The translations under genes and the position numbers were made by a program. 6,878 bases of DNA from Candidatus Omnitrophota bacterium (lineage in GTDB: Bacteria > Omnitrophota > Koll11 > Zapsychrales > Fredricksoniimonadaceae), in contig JAHFGF010000090.1 in assembly GCA_023247595.1 (NCBI GenBank), forward strand, positions 1 to 6,878. Direction: 5' to 3'. The notes under the pieces were generated by a model that saw only the letters and a program-made list of their open reading frames with translations, had not been told where the DNA came from and ran no database searches. This document shows, piece by piece, positions 1 through 6,421 of this stretch (position 1 is its first letter; each line of letters opens with the position of its first letter).

Positions 1-670
1 GATACACACCCTGCACATGCAACGACATCACATCGTAAGAAAACTTCCCAATCATTCCCTCTTCAGAAACCACGCTTGCCTTGACCATCAGTTTTACAGG
101 CGATCCAACCACAGAAAGATTTCCGGAAACCTTTGCCAACCCGTCGATCTCTTTATGCGTACCGATAATCAAACCTAAAAAAGGAACAATATCAACTTCT
201 TGCAAAGCGCCCTGAACATTTAAATCATACGGCGGATAAAGAGAAATCTGGCCTGTTCCCTGAAAATTTTCCGAATTAAGCTGACTCACCCGCAAAACCT
301 CATTGGTCAACTCAAATGTCATGCTCAGATCGCTTGCCATGCCCGGCTCAGCTGCTTCACTCCAGAGGCGGCCTGTTAATTTTCTTGAATTCAAATCATC
401 GTTTTCAATATGGACAACACCTTTTAAATGCGCTGTCTTTTCAAAGAACAAATCTTGCGGATTCTCAAATTTAACATCTATGGAGTAACTTTGGTCGAGT
501 TGTTTGGAAACTTCAATGAGCGTCTGTTTTTTGGGAAGGCCTATGCTCAAACTCAGCGACTGCGTTTGAACATTAAGCCGGCCGGCAAAAGGATAAAGTT
601 CCTCGGCGCTGGCGCTTAAACATAACGCCGTCGCAAACAAACCAACCAGCAATAACGCCCATGGCTTCAC
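1..670 (-). CDS. Secreted AsmA/TamB-like envelope protein, N-terminal part (3' end outside window)
   Basis: The first 223 codons of a gene that runs off the left edge are open without a stop. The GTG start is the first usual start codon after the clpC stop, and it gives a clean Sec signal peptide: a short basic start (MKPW), a hydrophobic core at about residues 5-18, then a signal peptidase I type site ASA|E after residue 22. C17 does not sit in a good lipobox, so a lipoprotein is unlikely. The mature part is rich in alternating beta-strand patterns. Segments such as VSGNLSVVGSPVKLMVKA (about residues 180-200) resemble the repeats of AsmA/TamB-type proteins, which span the periplasm and support outer-membrane assembly or lipid transport. 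No catalytic motif is visible. The gene starts 6 bases after clpC with no good Shine-Dalgarno, so translation probably depends on coupling to clpC. The existence of the gene and its export are well supported. The family assignment is a pattern-based inference. Confidence 0.72.
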   Translation of the reverse strand, partial: MKPWALLLVGLFATALCLSASAEELYPFAGRLNVQTQSLSLSIGLPKKQTLIEVSKQLDQSYSIDVKFENPQDLFFEKTAHLKGVVHIENDDLNSRKLTGRLWSEAAEPGMASDLSMTFELTNEVLRVSQLNSENFQGTGQISLYPPYDLNVQGALQEVDIVPFLGLIIGTHKEIDGLAKVSGNLSVVGSPVKLMVKASVVSEEGMIGKFSYDVMSLHVQGVY

Positions 671-676
671 AATATT
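671..676 (-). other. Six-base clpC/envelope-gene junction, same frame
   Basis: The clpC stop TAA, two codons (AAT ATT) and the GTG start of the next gene are all in one frame. Only a single stop codon separates a cytosolic unfoldase from a secreted protein. No purine-rich ribosome binding site lies within 15 bases of the GTG. Termination and re-initiation on the same ribosome is the simplest reading. Confidence 0.6.
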
Positions 677-3094
677 TTAAGTAATAACTAGCTGTTCAGC
701 TTCCCGTTTGACGTTGATTTTTGATCCGTCCTTCAATCGGCCCGCGATGATATTCTCGGATAACTGGTCTTCAAGATATCGTTGAATCGTACGCTTTAAC
801 GGCCTGGCTCCATATACGGGATCAAATCCTTTTTCAATCAGGAAATCCAACGCATCTTGCGACAAAGTGATTTCAATACCCTTGTCTTTCAGACGATTGG
901 CCACCTGTTTGATTTCCAACTGAACAATCTTGGTCAGGTCTTCTTTGGACAAAGACTTAAACACGATAATATCATCAACCCTGTTTAAAAACTCAGGCTT
1001 AAACGCCCTTTTCACTTCCGCCAAAAGACGGTCGCGCAATTGTTCATAATTATTGCTTTCTGTCTGCGCGACAAATCCCATGGAGCCTTGCTTACGCACA
1101 GTGTCTGCTCCGACGTTCGAAGTCATGAGAATAATGGTATTTCGAAAATCCACCACTCGACCCAAACTGTCGGTCAAACGGCCGTCTTCAAAGACCTGGA
1201 GCAAAAGATTAAAGACATCCGGATGGGCTTTTTCAATTTCATCCAGCAGAATAACCGAATACGGACGCCGACGGACTTTTTCGGTTAATTGCCCGCCTTC
1301 TTCATAACCCACATAACCGGGCGGCGCGCCTATCAACCGGGACACATTGTATTTATCCATGTATTCCGACATATCGATTTGGATAAGCGCGTTTTCATCG
1401 CCGAACATAAACGATGCCAGCACGCGGGCCAATAATGTTTTACCAACACCCGTCGGGCCTAAAAAGATAAATGAACCAATCGGCCTGCGCGGATTTTTGA
1501 TACCAGCGCGTGAACGGCGAACAGCACGGGAAATCGCGCTAATCGCCTCCTCCTGACCAATAACCGTTGAATGCATCTGTTCTTCCATTTTCAAAAGACG
1601 CTCGGTTTCTTTTTCTTCCAGACGGACAAGCGGAATTTTAGTCCATTGGGCAATGACCCGGGCGATATCTTCCTCGCCGATGGTGAGCGTGATATTATCC
1701 CTTTTCTGCGTCCACTCACTGCGCATTTTTTCAAGATGATCCCTGACCTCGCGTTCCTGGTCGCGCATCTTGGCCGCGCGCTCAAAATCTTGGCTCTTGA
1801 TAAAGGCTTCTTTTTCCTTTTTAAGCTGATCGATTTTCTCCTCGAGCTCTTTGATTCCTTCGGGGACAACCATGGCTTTTAAACGCGCGCTGGCGCCGGC
1901 TTCATCCAGAATATCAACAGCCTTATCCGGCAAAAAACGTCCCGAGATGTAGCGGTCGGATAATTTCGCCGCGGCCTCCAGAGCCTCGTCGGAAAACTTA
2001 ACGCGATGATGCGCTTCATATTTATCGCGCAGCCCTTTGAGGATTTGAATAGTTTCATCAACCGACGGAGGGTCAACCATAATCGTCTGGAAACGTCGTT
2101 CAAGCGCCGCGTCCTTCTCAATGTATTTGCGGTATTCATCCAATGTGGTTGCGCCGATACACTGGATCTCTCCGCGCGCCAAAGCCGGCTTTAAAATGTT
2201 GGCCGCGTCAATTGCCCCTTCCGCAGCGCCAGCGCCGACGAGCGTGTGGATCTCATCAATAAAAAGGATGATTTTCCCGGAACGCTTGAGTTCATCCATG
2301 ACCGCCTTGATTCTCTCTTCAAATTGGCCGCGGTATTTGGTTCCGGCGATCATCATGGCCAAATCCAAAACAACAATGGTTTTCTCACGCAGAATTTCCG
2401 GCACATCGCCGTTGACAATAAGCTGGGCCAATCCTTCGACGATGGCGGTTTTTCCAATACCCGCTTCTCCCAAAAGCACGGGATTATTTTTTGTCCGTCG
2501 AGAAAGAATCTGAATAACCCGTTCGATTTCATTCTTCCGTCCGATAACCGGGTCTAACTTTCCGTCTTTGGCATACTTGTTTAAATTCCGTCCATAAGCA
2601 TCAATGGCCGGGGTCTTGCCGGTTTTAACCGGTTCCTGAGTGCCATACCCCGGAATGCCGGAACCTAAAAGTTCCATGACTTCGTTTCGCAATTTGCCGA
2701 GGTCAAGCCCGAGATTTAACAAAACGCGATAGGCCATGCCTTCGCCTTCTTTGACCAAACCCAAAAGTAAATGTTCGGTACCGATATAATTATGCCCCAA
2801 CGCGCGCGCTTCCTCGGCGGAAAGCTCTAAAGCCTTCTTTGATCTCGGGGTAAACGGAATATCTCCCAACACCTGCGTCTGAGGACCAGGCTGCACCAAT
2901 TTCTCAACTTCCAGACGGATGGTTTCAAGATCCAATCCTAATTTCTGCAAAACCGCCGCGGCAACTCCCTCACCCTCGCGGATAAGCCCCAAGAGTAAAT
3001 GCTCGGTGCCGATATAATCATGATTAAATCGTCGGGCCTCTTCCTTGGCGTAAACAATAACTTTGCGGGCCCTCTCAGTAAATCGGTTAAACAT
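677..3094 (-). CDS. clpC: ATP-dependent Clp protease ATP-binding subunit ClpC
   Basis: An 805-residue Hsp100 unfoldase, close to the usual ClpC length. The domains in order are two Clp-N repeats (about 1-70 and 80-144, each with [11 protein letters not shown]), AAA+ module D1 (Walker A GEAGIGKT 209-216, Walker B ILFIDE 276-281, arginine pair R333/R334), a short coiled-coil middle domain with a UVR-type motif ([10 protein letters not shown], 436-445), and D2 (Walker A GPTGVGKT 546-553, Walker B VILLDE 614-619). The middle domain is too short for ClpB. The MGF tripeptide at 672-674 matches the loop that docks ClpP, so this is a protease partner. E31 and E107 correspond to the glutamates that bind phospho-arginine in Bacillus ClpC, and F437 corresponds to the middle-domain Phe that holds Staphylococcus ClpC in its resting state. 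The start is fixed by an AGGAGG 5 bases upstream. The gene lies 1 base after mcsB in an operon that delivers arginine-phosphorylated proteins to ClpC. The D1 Walker A has Ala where ClpC usually has Pro, which is unlikely to matter. Confidence 0.98.
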   Translation of the reverse strand: MFNRFTERARKVIVYAKEEARRFNHDYIGTEHLLLGLIREGEGVAAAVLQKLGLDLETIRLEVEKLVQPGPQTQVLGDIPFTPRSKKALELSAEEARALGHNYIGTEHLLLGLVKEGEGMAYRVLLNLGLDLGKLRNEVMELLGSGIPGYGTQEPVKTGKTPAIDAYGRNLNKYAKDGKLDPVIGRKNEIERVIQILSRRTKNNPVLLGEAGIGKTAIVEGLAQLIVNGDVPEILREKTIVVLDLAMMIAGTKYRGQFEERIKAVMDELKRSGKIILFIDEIHTLVGAGAAEGAIDAANILKPALARGEIQCIGATTLDEYRKYIEKDAALERRFQTIMVDPPSVDETIQILKGLRDKYEAHHRVKFSDEALEAAAKLSDRYISGRFLPDKAVDILDEAGASARLKAMVVPEGIKELEEKIDQLKKEKEAFIKSQDFERAAKMRDQEREVRDHLEKMRSEWTQKRDNITLTIGEEDIARVIAQWTKIPLVRLEEKETERLLKMEEQMHSTVIGQEEAISAISRAVRRSRAGIKNPRRPIGSFIFLGPTGVGKTLLARVLASFMFGDENALIQIDMSEYMDKYNVSRLIGAPPGYVGYEEGGQLTEKVRRRPYSVILLDEIEKAHPDVFNLLLQVFEDGRLTDSLGRVVDFRNTIILMTSNVGADTVRKQGSMGFVAQTESNNYEQLRDRLLAEVKRAFKPEFLNRVDDIIVFKSLSKEDLTKIVQLEIKQVANRLKDKGIEITLSQDALDFLIEKGFDPVYGARPLKRTIQRYLEDQLSENIIAGRLKDGSKINVKREAEQLVIT
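2756..2788 (-). repeat. Second copy of Clp-N repeat core (phospho-arginine docking motif)
   Basis: Encodes [11 protein letters not shown] at ClpC residues 103-113, identical in protein to residues 27-37 (2984-3016). The two DNA stretches are also very similar and differ mainly at third codon positions. This is the internal duplication of the Clp-N domain. Each copy carries one docking glutamate (E107 here). Confidence 0.85.
2984..3016 (-). repeat. First copy of Clp-N repeat core (phospho-arginine docking motif)
   Basis: Encodes [11 protein letters not shown] at ClpC residues 27-37, containing E31. It pairs with the copy at 2756-2788. The identical peptide in both halves of the N-domain is consistent with two phospho-arginine sites per ClpC subunit. 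Confidence 0.85.
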
Positions 3095-3095
3095 A

Positions 3096-4145
3096 CTAAC
3101 CTCCTAGCTTCTGTCTTATTAGACTTGCTCGTTTGGTGTCGCGTTCAAATGCGTTTAGTTTTTTGCCTTCAATTTTCTGTAAATGGGCAGGCTGGATCAT
3201 TAAAAATAACTGGTTGATAATTTTATGTCCCACATCTTTAAGAATTCCCATGTCTATCCCAAGCCTGACCATGGATAAAAGTTCGATTGTCTCCTGGCTG
3301 GAAATAATATGCGCGTGTTTAAGCAGGCCGTACGAACGGCAGATTTTATCCTCGAGCATCGGCCGGTTTTGAAGTAAAAGCGCCTGCCGGGCTTGCTCTT
3401 CCTGCTCAATGATTTGTTTAATCAATCCGTTGATGTTTTGGATGATGTCATCTTCACTATGCCCGAGAGAAACCTGATTGGAAATTTGATAAAAATTTCC
3501 ACTGGCCTGGGTTCCTTCCCCGTAAAATCCACGGCTGGCAAAACTCAATTTGGAAATCGCCGTCAAAACTTTATTGATTTGCTTAGTCATGACCAGCGCC
3601 GGCAAATGCATCATCACCGAACCGCGCATGGCGGTTCCGGTGTTTGTTGGGCAGGCTGTTAAAAATCCCCATTCCGGATAAAACGCGTAACCCAATTTAT
3701 TTGAAATCGCGTCATCAATGGCGTTGATGATTTTCCATGTTTCGGTGAGGTTCAATCCAGACTGCATGACTTGAATCCTTAAGTGATCTTCTTCATTAAT
3801 CATGATGGAAAGAATTTCTTCTTTGGAAATGACCACTCCTTTTCCTTCCGGATTGGAAGCATGGTCATGGCTCATCAAATGACGCTCAACTAAAAACTGC
3901 CTGTCGACGCTATCCATATCAGCGATATGGAAATTCGCGCAATCTTTTAAAAGATCAATCTGCGCAATTGTTTTATCAACAACTTCTAAAACCTCGTCTA
4001 ATTCTTTTTTACCAGACTTATTTGGAAAAGGAAAGTTGGCCAGATTGCGCGCCAGACGGACGCGCGATGACGTTACGATATGCGCGTACGGGCCCGTTCC
4101 TTTAAGCCATTCCCCGGTGTGGTTAATCAAATCATCTAATCTCAT
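3096..4145 (-). CDS. mcsB: Protein arginine kinase McsB
   Basis: A 349-residue phosphagen-kinase-fold enzyme that transfers phosphate from ATP to arginine side chains of proteins, marking them for ClpC-ClpP. Recognisable blocks are SSRVRLARN (26-34, nucleotide-binding arginines), NEEDHLRIQ (117-125, catalytic glutamates), [20 protein letters not shown] (165-184, with the active-site Cys at 165) and [16 protein letters not shown] (209-224, with E210). The C-terminal RDTKRA (335-340) matches the RDxxRA motif by which McsB senses phospho-arginine and is allosterically activated. The length and the RDxxRA tail separate it from metabolite kinases such as arginine or creatine kinase. It starts 3 bases after mcsA, with an AAGGA 10 bases upstream inside mcsA, and ends 1 base before clpC. 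All motifs look intact. Confidence 0.97.
   Translation of the reverse strand: MRLDDLINHTGEWLKGTGPYAHIVTSSRVRLARNLANFPFPNKSGKKELDEVLEVVDKTIAQIDLLKDCANFHIADMDSVDRQFLVERHLMSHDHASNPEGKGVVISKEEILSIMINEEDHLRIQVMQSGLNLTETWKIINAIDDAISNKLGYAFYPEWGFLTACPTNTGTAMRGSVMMHLPALVMTKQINKVLTAISKLSFASRGFYGEGTQASGNFYQISNQVSLGHSEDDIIQNINGLIKQIIEQEEQARQALLLQNRPMLEDKICRSYGLLKHAHIISSQETIELLSMVRLGIDMGILKDVGHKIINQLFLMIQPAHLQKIEGKKLNAFERDTKRASLIRQKLGG
3100..3105 (-). promoter_or_regulatory. Ribosome binding site of clpC, embedded in the end of mcsB
   Basis: A full AGGAGG lies 5 bases before the clpC ATG. It is formed by the last sense codons of mcsB (CTA GGA GGT, followed by the TAG stop), so the same bases encode the end of McsB (Leu-Gly-Gly) and recruit ribosomes to clpC. 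It is the strongest Shine-Dalgarno in the window, and it suggests ClpC is made in larger amounts than its neighbours. Confidence 0.85.
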
Positions 4146-4148
4146 GGA

Positions 4149-4682
4149 TTATTTATCCTTCTTTTCCATTTCACGAATTTTGTCACGTATGGTGGCTGCC
4201 TTTTCAAAATCTTCTCTGTGAATAGCTTCCTGAAGATCCTGGCGAAGCGAGGACAAGTCGTCCTTTTTGCCTTTAACTGCCGCCGATGATTTCTTAGATT
4301 TGGCGATCATTTTTCCCAAATGATGATTGGCCCCGTGAATTTTTTTAAGCAAGGCATCCAGTTGTTCTTTAAAAGAAATATAGCAATGCCCGCATCCCAG
4401 CCGGCCGAACTTGCGAAAATCATCATAGGTTGTTCCGCATTTAGCGCAGGTGATGGCCGCTGTTTTTGCAGCCGCGGCCGCTGTTTCTTTAGTGGTCGCC
4501 GTTCCTTTGGCGCCCATATCCGCCAGACCAGCTAAAAGATCCGCTAACCCGAACTGCTGTTCCATCTGAACGCTTTTCTGACGGGCGCATTCTTCGCACA
4601 AATGCATTTCCGACATTTGCTGATCAACAATTTCGGTTAAGTGAACCGTTGCTTTTTTCTTACCGCAGATATCACATTGCAT
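4149..4682 (-). CDS. mcsA: McsA, zinc-binding activator of the McsB arginine kinase (UVR-motif protein)
   Basis: A 177-residue protein with four CxxC pairs: C3/C6, C29/C32, C79/C82 and C97/C100. These form two zinc-binding clusters in the order expected for McsA. An alanine-rich linker (about 62-77) separates the two halves. The C-terminus (about 143-175) is a UVR domain (DFEKAATIRDKIREMEK), a helical hairpin shared with UvrB/UvrC and with the ClpC middle domain. In Bacillus and Staphylococcus, McsA binds McsB and activates it, and the cysteines can sense metal or oxidative stress. The ATG has an AGGT 7 bases upstream. It is the first gene of the tight mcsA-mcsB-clpC cluster and follows ilvE after a 75-base leader. 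No ctsR precedes it. Confidence 0.95.
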   Translation of the reverse strand: MQCDICGKKKATVHLTEIVDQQMSEMHLCEECARQKSVQMEQQFGLADLLAGLADMGAKGTATTKETAAAAAKTAAITCAKCGTTYDDFRKFGRLGCGHCYISFKEQLDALLKKIHGANHHLGKMIAKSKKSSAAVKGKKDDLSSLRQDLQEAIHREDFEKAATIRDKIREMEKKDK

Positions 4683-4689
4683 ACACGCT

Positions 4690-4698
4690 ACCTACCCA
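4690..4698 (-). promoter_or_regulatory. Ribosome binding site region of mcsA
   Basis: Reads GGGTAGGTA on the coding strand, with AGGT 7 bases before the mcsA ATG. It is moderate in strength and lies outside the upstream hairpin, so the hairpin as drawn would not hide it. Confidence 0.5.
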
Positions 4699-4710
4699 CA
4701 TGATTGTTAA

Positions 4711-4753
4711 TGGTTGATAGCTGACGGTTACCATAACCCATCAACTATCACCA
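4711..4753 (-). promoter_or_regulatory. Strong hairpin in the mcsA leader
   Basis: A 43-base near-perfect inverted repeat fills more than half of the ilvE-mcsA gap. Arms 4715-4724 and 4741-4750 pair over 10 bp with one G-U wobble. The inner arms GGTTA/TAACC (4726-4730, 4734-4738) close a 3-base loop. Past one bulged base, three further G-C/A-T pairs extend the stem to the ends. No T-run follows on the coding strand, so it is not a normal intrinsic terminator. It could be an RNA processing or stability element, an operator, or an intergenic palindromic repeat. Confidence 0.6.
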
Positions 4754-4757
4754 AGCG

Positions 4758-5627
4758 TTAAATCTTATACTTAACCCCATCCTTGCGCGTCATTTCTTTG
4801 AACCATTTCATCAACTTTAAAGTTGTCGCGCCAGGTTTACCATCTCGAATCAATCGGCCGTCGAGCTTAACCACCGGAATGATTTCCGCCGCCGTTCCAG
4901 TCAAAAAACATTCATCAGCGTTAAAAATTTCATGCCGAGTAAAAGATCTTTCTAAAACTGAAATTTTATTTTTACCAGCCAGCTCAATAACCGACTGCCG
5001 GGTGATGCCCTTTAAGCGGCCGTGAACAGGCGTTGAAAGAACGCCGTCTTGTAAAATAAAAATGTTGTCGCCGGTACATTCCGCCACATATCCGTGACTG
5101 TCGAGCATGATGGCTTCATTGTATCCCACATTAGTCGCCTCAATCTTGGCCAAAATATTATTGAGATAATTTAAAGATTTAAGCTCCGCGTTCAAGGCTT
5201 CCGGATGATTCTTAACCGTCGGGACAGTAATAATCTCCATCCCTTTTTGATAAAGCTCAGCGGGATAAAGCGTAATTTTATCGGTGATGACAACAACGCC
5301 GGCATGGCCTTTGCATTTTCTCGGATCCAATCCCAAATCCCCCACGCCGCGGGTTACAATCAGGCGGATATAGGCGTTATTTAATTTATTCACCTGCAAC
5401 GTCTTAATCACCGCGTCCATCAATTGTTTTTTCGTCATGGGAAGCTGGATCATCAAGGTGTGAAGGCTTTCCATCAAACGGTTGATGTGCTCATCAAATT
5501 TATAGACCAGACCTTCGTAAGAACGAATACCTTCAAACGCGCCGTCGCCATATAGAAATCCGTGATCAAAAACAGAAATCTTCGCCTGGTCTTTCTCTAG
5601 AAACTCGCCATTCACATACACCTTCAT
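4758..5627 (-). CDS. ilvE: Branched-chain amino acid aminotransferase (class IV PLP enzyme)
   Basis: A 289-residue fold-type IV PLP enzyme that most likely interconverts Leu, Ile and Val with their 2-oxo acids using glutamate/2-oxoglutarate, in the cytosol. Visible motifs are the N-terminal FDHGFLYGDGAFEGIR (20-35), RLIVTRGVGDLGLDPRKC (88-105), the PLP lysine K150 in LKSLNYLNN, E184 in ECTGDNIF (contacts the PLP ring nitrogen), LKGITR (205-210) and FLTGTAAEI (241-249). The sequence resembles methanogen-type IlvE, as also found in many bacteria. D-amino acid aminotransferase and aminodeoxychorismate lyase share this fold, but the overall pattern favours IlvE. The ATG has an AAAGG 11 bases upstream. 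It lies 49 bases after lolD and 75 before mcsA. No functional link to either neighbour is obvious, and it may simply be co-transcribed. Confidence 0.9.
   Translation of the reverse strand: MKVYVNGEFLEKDQAKISVFDHGFLYGDGAFEGIRSYEGLVYKFDEHINRLMESLHTLMIQLPMTKKQLMDAVIKTLQVNKLNNAYIRLIVTRGVGDLGLDPRKCKGHAGVVVITDKITLYPAELYQKGMEIITVPTVKNHPEALNAELKSLNYLNNILAKIEATNVGYNEAIMLDSHGYVAECTGDNIFILQDGVLSTPVHGRLKGITRQSVIELAGKNKISVLERSFTRHEIFNADECFLTGTAAEIIPVVKLDGRLIRDGKPGATTLKLMKWFKEMTRKDGVKYKI
4764..4793 (-). promoter_or_regulatory. Possible sigma70-type promoter for mcsA-mcsB-clpC
   Basis: Inside the end of ilvE, ATGACG (4793-4788, 4 of 6 to TTGACA) and TATAAG (4769-4764, 5 of 6 to TATAAT) are 18 bases apart. 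Transcription would start near 4757, placing the hairpin at 4711-4753 almost at the 5' end of the mRNA. Matches this good occur by chance, so this is only a candidate. Confidence 0.3.
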
Positions 5628-5661
5628 AACAAACCGTACCTTTCTCTAAAACCTTCCATTG

Positions 5662-5690
5662 AACATATCGACTTCATTAAAAATTTTCAA
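5662..5690 (-). promoter_or_regulatory. Possible sigma70-type promoter for ilvE
   Basis: At the AT-rich end of lolD, TTGAAA (5690-5685, 5 of 6 to consensus) and TATGTT (5667-5662, 4 of 6) are separated by 17 bases. A start near 5655 would give a leader of about 28 bases that contains the ilvE ribosome binding site. It overlaps the lolD coding sequence, so part of the match may be coincidence. Confidence 0.3.
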
Positions 5691-6354
5691 ATTTTCCATC
5701 GCGGATATGGATGACTTTATTGGACCGAGCCGCAATCTTTTCATCGTGCGTCACAAGAACAAGCGTCTGGCGGTCGGTTTTGTTTAATTCTAAGAGCAAA
5801 TCAATAATCGCATCGCCGTTTGTTGTATCCAGATTTCCCGTCGGCTCATCACAAAAAACAATTTTCGGCTTGTTGATTAAAGCCCTTGCGATCGCGACAC
5901 GCTGCTGTTCTCCGCCGGACAATTCCTGCGGGCGATGCGTGACCCTGTCTTTTAAACCAACTTTTTGAAGCAATTCCCTTGCGCGTTGATAGGCCGCGTC
6001 TGAATCGCGGTTACTATTGGAAATCAACGCCGGCAAGGCAACATTTTCCAAAGCCGTAAACTCGGGCAAGAGATGATAAAACTGAAAAACAAATCCGACG
6101 CTGATATTTCTTATGCGCGAACGCTGGGCGTCATTGACATTGTAGAGATTTTTGCCGTCAAGGATGACATCACCTTCGGAAGGTTTATCTAACCCGCCCA
6201 AGATGTGAAGTAAAGTTGACTTGCCCGCGCCGGAAGGCCCGACTAACGAAAGCACATCGCCTTCCAAGATATCCAGGTCAACACCTTTAAGAATATGCAA
6301 AGAACTTAAACCCTGCTGGTATTTCTTATGAATATTTCTGGCTGTCAGTATCAT
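5677..6354 (-). CDS. lolD: Lipoprotein-releasing system ATP-binding protein LolD
   Basis: A 225-residue ABC ATPase that powers release of outer-membrane lipoproteins from the inner membrane with the LolC/LolE permease. Its motifs are Walker A GPSGAGKST (39-47), Q-loop Q91, ABC signature LSGGEQ (145-150), Walker B IVFCDEP (165-171) with catalytic E170, and H-loop H203. The block FQFYHLLPEFTALENVALP (90-108) is characteristic of LolD and separates it from MacB and FtsE. The start chosen (MILTARNIHKKYQQG) gives the normal family N-terminus. In-frame ATGs at 6429 and 6444 would add 25 or 30 residues with no family counterpart and would overlap the permease gene. The 67 bases between the permease stop and this start hold a 24-codon frame with ATGA overlaps at both ends. 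LolD follows its permease, as expected for a lol operon. Confidence 0.96.
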   Translation of the reverse strand: MILTARNIHKKYQQGLSSLHILKGVDLDILEGDVLSLVGPSGAGKSTLLHILGGLDKPSEGDVILDGKNLYNVNDAQRSRIRNISVGFVFQFYHLLPEFTALENVALPALISNSNRDSDAAYQRARELLQKVGLKDRVTHRPQELSGGEQQRVAIARALINKPKIVFCDEPTGNLDTTNGDAIIDLLLELNKTDRQTLVLVTHDEKIAARSNKVIHIRDGKFENF

Positions 6355-6421
6355 TGTTCGATTACCGCCGGTTTTTGGTATTGGGCGCAAAAGAGTGTCA
6401 AACTGGTCCACGCCTGCCGCC

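Noticed and set aside
1172..1178. GGTCAAA heptad, as in CtsR operators
   Set aside because: It is a single copy inside clpC coding sequence, not a tandem pair upstream of a gene.
303..2557. Plus-strand open frames of 60-130 codons across the left gene and clpC
   Set aside because: They lie opposite well-supported genes, their translations show no domain patterns, and they overlap each other. They are shadows of the minus-strand coding.
4711..4753. Intrinsic terminator after ilvE
   Set aside because: The stem is strong, but no run of T follows on the coding strand and the loop side is not GC-rich, so rho-independent termination is unlikely.
6373..6401. Perfect TTGACA (6401-6396) as a promoter for lolD
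   Set aside because: At 16-18 bases spacing the sequence reads ACCAAA, CCAAAA or CAAAAA, with no resemblance to TATAAT.
6355..6421. Non-coding RNA or riboswitch in the 67-base gap before lolD
   Set aside because: It is too short, with no stable stem or known motif seen. The double ATGA arrangement explains the gap better.
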